A DNA stretch of 45,519 nucleotides, from positions 1-45,519 of the forward strand of contig JANYJB010000038.1 of assembly GCA_025361935.1 (NCBI GenBank), written 5' to 3'. Within the stretch, counting starts at the first letter, position 1, and each line of letters starts with the position of its first letter. The stretch is from Verrucomicrobiota bacterium (GTDB taxonomy: Bacteria; Verrucomicrobiota; Verrucomicrobiia; Opitutales; Opitutaceae). Positions 16,713-24,302 of this stretch are shown here, one piece after another. The position numbers and the translations under genes are program-made. Under the pieces are notes generated by a model. The model saw only the letters and a program-made list of their open reading frames with translations, was not told the origin of the DNA and did no database searches.

Positions 16713-16810
16713 CCCGCGGATTTCACGGATTACCACGGATTCAGAACCGGCAGGTTTGATCCCCATCCTCGAATAGAATTCTATTCGCGCCCATCCGCGT
16801 AATCCGCGGG
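16713..16810. repeat. Intergenic inverted repeats with 18-bp palindrome
   Basis: In the 187-nt space after hsdR, CCCGCGGATT (16713-16722) is mirrored by AATCCGCGGG (16801-16810). An ACGGATT motif is repeated near 16725 and 16735. Between the arms lies an 18-bp perfect palindrome, CGAATAGAATTCTATTCG (16770-16787). This looks like a REP- or MITE-type element. It sits where the RM operon meets the EamA gene tail and could also act as a convergent transcription barrier. Confidence 0.6.
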
Positions 16811-16833
16811 AAAATCGCCGCTTTCCCCTGCTT

Positions 16834-17733
16834 TCATCCGAGGACCGTCAGCACTATGCCCGCGACGATGCCGAGCACCGCCCAGAGCTTGGGCCAGTTG
16901 TAACGTTCGCCGAAGAAGATCAACCCGCCCGCAAACGCCACCAGCGTGCTGCCGCGCCGGAAGCTCGATACGAGCGACACCAGCGCATCGGGCGATCGCA
17001 GGGCGTCGAAATACAGAAAATCCGCCACCAGCAGCGCGAGCGAAATGCCGAGGATGCTCCAGCGCCAGTGAAACACGTTGCGCGGCCACCAGCGCAGTTT
17101 CCAGCCGACGGCCAGCGGAAGGAACAGGAGTGCGAGGTAGATGGAGAACCAGCATTGCACGGTGGCGGCGGTGAAGCCGCACCGGCCCAGGAGAAACTTG
17201 TCGTAGAGCCCGCTCACCGCGCCGATGAGCGTGCCGCCGAGCAGGAATCCGATCCACTTGTTGCGATGAAAATGGATGCCTTCGCGCGCCCCGGCCAGCG
17301 AGAGGCCGAGGAACGCCACGAGCGTGATCATCACGCCGGTGATTTCCATGCCGGTGGGCCGCTCGGCGAGGACGATCAATGCGCCGAAGAGCGTCCACAT
17401 GGGGCCGGTGGCGCGGATGGGCGCGGCGATGGACACGGGGAGGTTTTTGACCGCGAAGTAGCTGCACACCCACGAGGCGGCGACAATGGCGGACTTGAGC
17501 AGGAGCTGGAGGTGCTGGCCGAATGTGAGCGAGTCAACGTGGAGAATCGGCGGGAGTCCGCCGGGCACGGTGGCGTTGACCGCGAGGATGGAGAGCCAGA
17601 CGGCCGTGCTGCACACGTTGGCAAAGAAGAGCACGGGCAGGACGGCGTTGTCGCGCACCGCGTGCTTGGTGCTCAGGTCGTAGAGACCGAGGAAAAAGGC
17701 GGAGAGAAGGCTGGCGGCGATCCAGGGAATCAC
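16834..17733 (-). CDS. EamA/DMT-superfamily transporter
   Basis: A 299-residue integral membrane protein with about ten hydrophobic helices in two repeats. The pattern is that of drug/metabolite transporters (LNPVSIAAPIRATGPMWTLF-like half-site, AERPTGMEITGVMI, SLVSSFRRGSTLVAFAGGLIFFGER). I place the start at GTG 17733, which overlaps the stop of the CrtI-like gene as GTGA and gives IPWIAASLLSAFF at the N-terminus. The much longer open frame to 18480 is antisense-like read-through of another frame. Coupling to the flavoenzyme suggests it moves the cluster's product or a precursor, which is inference. The minus-strand gene order is broken here by the opposite-strand RM operon. Confidence 0.8.
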   Translation of the reverse strand: MIPWIAASLLSAFFLGLYDLSTKHAVRDNAVLPVLFFANVCSTAVWLSILAVNATVPGGLPPILHVDSLTFGQHLQLLLKSAIVAASWVCSYFAVKNLPVSIAAPIRATGPMWTLFGALIVLAERPTGMEITGVMITLVAFLGLSLAGAREGIHFHRNKWIGFLLGGTLIGAVSGLYDKFLLGRCGFTAATVQCWFSIYLALLFLPLAVGWKLRWWPRNVFHWRWSILGISLALLVADFLYFDALRSPDALVSLVSSFRRGSTLVAFAGGLIFFGERYNWPKLWAVLGIVAGIVLTVLG

Positions 17734-19175
17734 ACGCGCGCCTGGAGGATGTGGAAGTTGGCCATCGAGATGCCGCTGAGCATGGCGCCGACGATGCCGA
17801 GAAAACCTTGGTCGGTGCCGGCGAGGTAGAGGTTGGCGAGCGAGGTGCGGCCGTCGCGGAGTTTGACAGGCGAGCCGTAGATCGCGCCGCCCGCGTGGCC
17901 GGTGAACTTGGTGATGGTGCGCGGGGTGAACATGTCGGTCGCGAGCGTGGCGGCGGCGAGCGCGTCGGGCGACGGGAGCGGCGGTAGGAAGCGTTGGGCG
18001 CTGCGCTGGATCTCGGCATACCAACGGGCCTTGTCGGCACGGTAAACGTCCTCCGGCAAATGCGCCCACTGCGGATAGCTGGCGAGGCAGGTGCAGCGGA
18101 ACAACCCCTCGGGCAGCTCGCGGCCGGGGCCGAAGTCGAAGTTGTTGGGCATGCAGATGACGCCGCTGCGCACATCCACCTGCTGCTCGCTGGCGGCGTA
18201 GGTGAACTTGTCGGAGTCGTTGAAGAAAACGATGGTGTCGTCGCCCCAGCCCAGCGCGGCAGGCTGGCGGTCGAGCACGGTGATGGTTTCGCAGTAACTG
18301 AGAGCACCGGACGGAGCGGGATTTGAGACGGCGGGCGACAGGTGGCCGGAAGGCAGGAGGCGCTCGGTCTCGGGCGCGCCGATGGTGCTGATGACGTGGG
18401 TGGCGGTGACCTCGGTGCCGTCGTCGAGGAGGAGCGCGGACGCCCTGCCATCGCGGGAGACGATTTGTTTGACGCCGCACTTCATACGGCGTTCGCCGCC
18501 GGCTTCGCGGTATTTTTCGAGGAGGACGCGGAGGATGACGCGCACGCCGTCGAAGGGTCGGGCGAAGCCTTCGAGGAAGAGAGCCTTGAACATGATGACG
18601 AACTGGCCGAACTCCATGTCACGCTCGGTGGCGCTGCCGTAATACATGACCGGGCAAAACAGCATATCCTCCAGCAGCGGATCGGTCACATGGCGGCGCA
18701 CGACGGCGCGGGCGGACTCGGGCTGCGCGCCGAGGGAAACGTCGTCGTAAGTTTTGACGAGCGCGACGAGACGGCGGAAGCCGTCGATCTGCGCGGGGAA
18801 TTTTTGTGCGACCTCGGACTCGAAGACGGCGAAGTCGTTGGTGAAGGTCAGCGACGTCTCGCCGCGCGGGCCAAAGGCGACGCGGGAGCGCTTCTGTTCG
18901 CAGAGGGCGAACTCCTCGCGCTCGATGCGGAGCTGGCGGAGGAGCTTGCCCAGAGGAGTGCCCTTCACGCCGGGGCGCACGAAATTGGTCATGGCGTGGA
19001 GGCCCACGTCGTATTTGCGTCCGCCGATGCTGTAAAAGCTGTTGAGCCCGCCGACGGCGTTGTGGCGCTCGAAGATGCACACCTTCTTGCCGAAGTGCGC
19101 CAGCCGGATGCCTGCGGCGAGGCCGGCCATGCCCGCGCCGATGATGGCGACGTCGTAATGGGTGGTGGTGTTCAA
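17730..19175 (-). CDS. CrtI/phytoene-desaturase-like FAD oxidoreductase, copy 2
   Basis: A 481-residue flavoprotein with VAIIGAGMAGLAAGIRLAHFG at the N-terminus, an adenine-ribose Glu in CIFERHNAVGGLNS, and a C-terminal NLYLAGTDQGFLGIVGAMLSG matching the second FAD segment. It belongs to the same superfamily as the 4967-6415 protein but is clearly divergent from it, so the two probably act on different bonds or intermediates. The only reasonable start is TTG 19175, since the Rossmann motif begins eight residues later and no ATG or GTG precedes it in frame. That start lies 10 nt downstream of an intrinsic terminator, an unusual and probably regulatory arrangement. The stop overlaps the transporter GTG. 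Confidence 0.8.
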   Translation of the reverse strand: MNTTTHYDVAIIGAGMAGLAAGIRLAHFGKKVCIFERHNAVGGLNSFYSIGGRKYDVGLHAMTNFVRPGVKGTPLGKLLRQLRIEREEFALCEQKRSRVAFGPRGETSLTFTNDFAVFESEVAQKFPAQIDGFRRLVALVKTYDDVSLGAQPESARAVVRRHVTDPLLEDMLFCPVMYYGSATERDMEFGQFVIMFKALFLEGFARPFDGVRVILRVLLEKYREAGGERRMKCGVKQIVSRDGRASALLLDDGTEVTATHVISTIGAPETERLLPSGHLSPAVSNPAPSGALSYCETITVLDRQPAALGWGDDTIVFFNDSDKFTYAASEQQVDVRSGVICMPNNFDFGPGRELPEGLFRCTCLASYPQWAHLPEDVYRADKARWYAEIQRSAQRFLPPLPSPDALAAATLATDMFTPRTITKFTGHAGGAIYGSPVKLRDGRTSLANLYLAGTDQGFLGIVGAMLSGISMANFHILQARV

Positions 19176-19184
19176 GAGGGGCGC

Positions 19185-19211
19185 AAAAAAGGCCTGACAT
19201 AGAGTCAGGCC
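19185..19211 (-). terminator. Intrinsic terminator/attenuator between ACP and CrtI-like genes
   Basis: On the minus strand GGCCTGAC (19211-19204) pairs with GTCAGGCC (19198-19191) around a five-base loop and is followed by six T (19190-19185). It is a textbook terminator for the KAS-ACP pair, yet the next gene starts 10 nt later on the same strand. Downstream expression must come from read-through, antitermination or an unrecognised internal promoter. Confidence 0.85.
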
Positions 19212-19238
19212 CGAAAGATTGGGTTGCGCGAGAGAGGA

Positions 19239-19496
19239 TTACTTGCCCAGCGCGGCGAACTTCGGCGTGAGGTAGTCGGCGCAGCTGTCGAGGGTGGCGA
19301 GGTGGATGTAGTCGGCCTCGGGAACCTCGATGTTGTGGCGCTTGCGGAGCTCCATGACGATGTCGAGGAAGTCCATCGAGTCCAATTGCATCTGGTCGCG
19401 CAGGCGGACGTCGCCTTTGAGATTGGAAATGTCTTCGTCCGGAGCGATGTCGGCGATGATTTCGAGGACTACCTTTTTCGTTTCGTCTTTGGTCAT
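19239..19496 (-). CDS. Acyl carrier protein
   Basis: An 85-residue acidic four-helix carrier protein. The phosphopantetheine attachment Ser40 lies in the LDSMDF motif, the ACP signature. ATG 19496 (MTKDETKKVV) gives the usual ACP length; an upstream start would add an unsupported 11 residues. The gene lies 22 nt after the beta-ketoacyl synthase and is closed by a strong terminator. A dedicated ACP paired with its own KAS, away from a general fab operon, is typical of specialised lipid or polyketide synthesis. It is presumably loaded by a phosphopantetheinyl transferase encoded outside the window. Confidence 0.9.
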   Translation of the reverse strand: MTKDETKKVVLEIIADIAPDEDISNLKGDVRLRDQMQLDSMDFLDIVMELRKRHNIEVPEADYIHLATLDSCADYLTPKFAALGK

Positions 19497-19518
19497 GGAG
19501 CGTGTGTAAGGGGCGAGG

Positions 19519-20763
19519 TTAGGGCACAAAGCGTTTCACAATCAACGTGGAATTTATGCCGAGCATACCAAACGAGTTGTTGAGGATGGCGTCAACCCGA
19601 CCGACCTTTTTTGGGGTGTTCAGGACGAGGCCGGGCAAGGCGCAGAGCGGGTCGAGGTCGTCCACATTGATTGTGGGGTGAACGACGAGATCGTCGAAGG
19701 ACGGCAGGTTGCCCGCGAGCTCCAGCGCGCCGGCCGCGCCCATGCAGTGGCCGATGAAGCTCGTGGTGTTGTTGATGTAGGTGTCGGGGCAGCCGTCGCC
19801 GAAGACGGCGCGGATGGCCTCGCACTCTTGGATGTCGCCGAGCGGCGTGGCGGTGGCGTGGGTGTTGACGATGTGGATGTCCTTCGCTTCGAGACCGGCG
19901 GAGACAAGGGCCTTGCGCACGCACTCGGCCTGGCGGCCGGGATTGGGAAGAACGTAGTCGGAGGCGTCGGAATTGACGCAGTAGCCGGCGATCTCGCCGT
20001 AGATCTTAGCGCCGCGGGCGAGCGCGTCGTCGAGGCGTTCGAGCGTGTAGAGCGCGCCGCCCTCGGAGATGACGATGCCGTTGCGGGCCTTGTCGAAGGG
20101 ACGGGAGGCCTTGAGCGGGTCGATGTGGGTTGCGAGGGCGTTCTGGGACTTGAAACCGGCGTAGATGCCAAAGGTGTGGATGCTCTCGCTGATGCCGCCG
20201 CAGATCGCCAGATCGACCTCGCCGAGGCGGAGCATCTGGGCGGCGTGGATCAGGCCCATGTTACCGGCGGCGCAGGCGGCCCCGATCGTGTAGGCGGGAC
20301 CGGTGATGCCCATGCTAAGCGAGACCTCGCCGGCGGGGTTGTTGGCGACGGTGCGCGGGTTGTGGTAATGCGACCAATACTTCGTGTCGTAATTGAACTT
20401 CGAGATGGCGTAGATCTCGTTCTCGGTCTCGACGTTGCCATGCTCGGTGCAGCCCACGTAGATGCCGACGCGGTCCTTCGGGAAGGCGGCGAAGTTGATG
20501 CCGCTGTCGGCCATGGCCTCATGAGCGCAATAAATCGAGATGGAACCGGCGCGGGTGCCGACGCGGAGTTCCTTCTTCTTCTGGTATTTGAGCGGGTCGT
20601 AGTGGCAGACGCCGGCCAGGCACTCGCCCATGTAACGAATTTCCTTCTTCTCGATGCCCGCGACGCCATTGAGGAGGTTGTGGCGGAATTGGGCGAGGGA
20701 GTCGCCATTGGGCGCGGTCAGACCGACTCCGGTGATGACGATGCGGGCGGGTTTGTAAGCCAT
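19519..20763 (-). CDS. Beta-ketoacyl-ACP synthase (KAS II/FabF family), atypical
   Basis: A 414-residue condensing enzyme. Cys164 (GAACAAGNMG), His302 (NTHATATPLGD) and His339 (SFIGHCMGAAG) match the FabF triad C163/H303/H340. The FabF active-site lysine (K335) is replaced by Thr334 (NNTTSFIGH), which is unusual and may alter decarboxylation or substrate choice. ATG 20763 (MAYKPARIVITG) is supported by homology. The same open frame runs a further 119 codons upstream but is antisense to galE. It is the first gene of the minus-strand cluster, divergent from galE with a 60-nt shared promoter region. A chain-length-factor-like or priming role is the alternative to a standard elongase. Confidence 0.88.
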   Translation of the reverse strand: MAYKPARIVITGVGLTAPNGDSLAQFRHNLLNGVAGIEKKEIRYMGECLAGVCHYDPLKYQKKKELRVGTRAGSISIYCAHEAMADSGINFAAFPKDRVGIYVGCTEHGNVETENEIYAISKFNYDTKYWSHYHNPRTVANNPAGEVSLSMGITGPAYTIGAACAAGNMGLIHAAQMLRLGEVDLAICGGISESIHTFGIYAGFKSQNALATHIDPLKASRPFDKARNGIVISEGGALYTLERLDDALARGAKIYGEIAGYCVNSDASDYVLPNPGRQAECVRKALVSAGLEAKDIHIVNTHATATPLGDIQECEAIRAVFGDGCPDTYINNTTSFIGHCMGAAGALELAGNLPSFDDLVVHPTINVDDLDPLCALPGLVLNTPKKVGRVDAILNNSFGMLGINSTLIVKRFVP

Positions 20764-20823
20764 GGGGAAGGAAATCGCTAGCCAACCACGCAACAAATGC
20801 AATACAACGCTCTTCCCAAAATT

Positions 20824-21813
20824 ATGAACGTTCTTGTTGTTGGCGGAGCCGGTTACATCGGCAGTCACTGTGTCAGGCAACTGGTTGCCGCAGGTCACAA
20901 CCCCGTGGTCCTGGACAACCTCATCTTCGGGCACCGCGCGGCGGTGTCCAAGGACATCCCCTTTTACCCCGCCAATCTCGGTAACGAGAGCGAAGTGGGT
21001 AAAATCCTCCGCAAGGAGAAGATCGATCTCGTGATGCACTTCGCCGCCTACGCCTACGTGGGCGAGAGCGTCACCGACCCGCTCAAATACTACTTTAACA
21101 ACGTCGCCGCCCCCCTTCACCTACTCCGCGCCATGATGGCGGCCGGCGTGAAGAAGTTCGTTTTTTCCTCCACCTGCGCGACCTACGGCATCCCCGAGAA
21201 GATGCCGCTCGTGGAAACGATGCCCCAGGCCCCGATCAACCCCTACGGCCAGACCAAGCTGGACATGGAGAACGCCCTCAAGGCCTTCGCCCACGCTTAT
21301 GGCCTGAGCTTCGCCGCCTTCCGTTATTTCAACGCCGCCGGCGCGGCCGAGGACGGCACCATCGGCGAGCAGCACAACCCTGAGACGCACCTCATCCCGC
21401 TCCTCATCGACGCCGCCGTCGGCAAGCGTGAGAACGTCCAGATTTTCGGCACCGACTACCCCACCCCGGACGGCACCTGCCTCCGAGACTACGTTCATGT
21501 GGACGACCTCAGCCGCGCCCACATCGCCGTGTTCGACAAGCTGGACAAGCCCGGCACCGCGCTCTTCTACAACCTCGGCACCGGCACGCCCACGTCCGTG
21601 CTCGAAGTCATCAAGGCCGTGGAAAAAGTCACCGGCAAGAAAGTGCCGACCGTGATCGCCCCCCGCCGCGCCGGCGACCCGCCCGCGCTCTACGCCGATT
21701 CCTCGAAAGCCATCAGCGAGCTCGGCTGGGAGATTAAATTCAAATCCATCGAGCCCATCGTCGCCACCGCTTGGAAGTGGCACTCCGAGCACCCCGACGG
21801 TTTCAAGAAGTAA
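20824..21813 (+). CDS. galE: UDP-glucose 4-epimerase
   Basis: A 329-residue extended SDR that interconverts UDP-glucose and UDP-galactose in the cytoplasm for surface polysaccharide or galactose use. The N-terminal NAD-binding motif is VVGGAGYIGSH. Catalytic Ser sits in FSSTCATYG and the YxxxK motif is YGQTK. GalE-typical segments RYFNAAGA, GTDYPTPDGTCLRDYVHVDDL and NLGTGTPTSVLEV are all present. ATG 20824 is chosen because the Rossmann motif follows at once; the upstream in-frame codons are unneeded. It is divergent from the KAS gene and followed by a strong bidirectional terminator. No functional link to the lipid cluster is evident. Confidence 0.95.
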   Translation: MNVLVVGGAGYIGSHCVRQLVAAGHNPVVLDNLIFGHRAAVSKDIPFYPANLGNESEVGKILRKEKIDLVMHFAAYAYVGESVTDPLKYYFNNVAAPLHLLRAMMAAGVKKFVFSSTCATYGIPEKMPLVETMPQAPINPYGQTKLDMENALKAFAHAYGLSFAAFRYFNAAGAAEDGTIGEQHNPETHLIPLLIDAAVGKRENVQIFGTDYPTPDGTCLRDYVHVDDLSRAHIAVFDKLDKPGTALFYNLGTGTPTSVLEVIKAVEKVTGKKVPTVIAPRRAGDPPALYADSSKAISELGWEIKFKSIEPIVATAWKWHSEHPDGFKK

Positions 21814-21834
21814 GCAACGGGAAATTTCTCGTGA

Positions 21835-21868
21835 TAAAAAAGAGCCGACGCAGTCGGCTCTTTTTTTA
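21835..21868. terminator. Bidirectional intrinsic terminator after galE
   Basis: A perfect 9-bp stem, AGAGCCGAC (21841-21849) with GTCGGCTCT (21853-21861), has a GCA loop. A T-run follows on the plus strand and an A-run precedes it, giving T's on the minus strand. It ends galE and can also stop transcripts of the convergent regulator gene. Confidence 0.92.
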
Positions 21869-21908
21869 TGGGAAGCACAGGAACTCTGCCGTCGCCCGAT
21901 TTCGCGGA

Positions 21909-23444
<1,536 letters not shown>

Positions 23445-23621
23445 GGAAACGTGTGGAAGGCCCCGGGGTTGCCAGCACTGGCGCTGGCGATAGCCACGAA
23501 GCTTGTTTTCACTAGGGCGCATATGGTCGGCTGGTCAATGCACTTGTTCCAAGGGCGGGTATTCGGAAATATTTGAATTCGCAGACTGGCTTTTCCATCG
23601 AACCCGCATTTGGTGCGGGCC

Positions 23622-24302
23622 ATGCACCATTCCCCCGCCCCGGTCCTTGCGGCAGAAGCTGTCACCAAAAACTATGGTGCACGGCGCGTGTTGGACGCTG
23701 TCTCGTTCTCGGTAGCGGCGGGCGAACGCGTCGCTCTCACCGGCCCCTCGGGCAGCGGCAAGACCACGCTGCTTAACTGTCTCGGCGGCGTGGACCGGCC
23801 CGATTCCGGCAGCATCACCCTCCACGACCTCCGCATCGACCAACTCGACAGCAACGGCCTCGCCCGCCTGCGCCGCGAACGCGTCGGCACGGTGTTTCAG
23901 TTTTTCCACCTGCTGCCGACCTTGAGCGTGTCTGAAAACATCGAGCTGCCGTTGCAACTCGTCGGCCTGGCATCCGCCGAACGCGCGGAACGCGTTGATC
24001 ATTTTCTAACGCGCGTGGGGCTCGCCCATCGCGCAGACGCCCTTCCATCGCAACTTTCCGGCGGCGAACAACAGCGCGTCGCCATTGCCCGTGCGCTGAT
24101 CCACCGTCCCGACCTCATCCTTGCCGACGAGCCTACCGGCAATCTCGATTCCGCCAACGGCGCCAACATCCTCGCCCTCCTGCGCGAACTGACCGACGAA
24201 ACCCGCACCGCCCTCGTGCTCGTCACGCACAGCGAGGAAGCCGCCGCCATTTGCCACCGCCGCATCAACCTGCGTGACGGCCGCGTGAGCCACGTTTCAT
24301 GA
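23622..24302 (+). CDS. ABC transporter ATP-binding protein (LolD/MacB type)
   Basis: A 226-residue ATPase of the type that powers FtsX-like permeases. Walker A is GPSGSGKTT, the Q-loop lies in GTVFQFFHLLPTLSV, the signature is LSGGEQQR, Walker B is DLILADEPTGNLD, and the switch His is in LVTHSEE. ATG 23622 is preferred; a TTG at 23610 would add four residues. The stop overlaps the permease ATG (ATGA). With the permease and the AttH-like protein it forms an export or lipoprotein-handling system in the inner membrane. It is divergent from the NtrC-type regulator across 177 nt in which I see no clear promoter. Confidence 0.93.
   Translation: MHHSPAPVLAAEAVTKNYGARRVLDAVSFSVAAGERVALTGPSGSGKTTLLNCLGGVDRPDSGSITLHDLRIDQLDSNGLARLRRERVGTVFQFFHLLPTLSVSENIELPLQLVGLASAERAERVDHFLTRVGLAHRADALPSQLSGGEQQRVAIARALIHRPDLILADEPTGNLDSANGANILALLRELTDETRTALVLVTHSEEAAAICHRRINLRDGRVSHVS

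Noticed and set aside
8678-16833. Flanking direct repeats or att sites of an RM island
   Set aside because: I compared the two edges and found no shared direct repeat, and there is no integrase or transposase gene in the window.
16834-18480. EamA gene extended to 548 residues
   Set aside because: The extra N-terminal part overlaps the CrtI-like gene in another frame and is Arg/His-rich noise. The GTG at 17733 overlapping the upstream stop is a better start.
19519-21120. KAS gene extended upstream to 533 residues
   Set aside because: The extension is antisense to galE and lacks homology; KAS homology begins at 20763.
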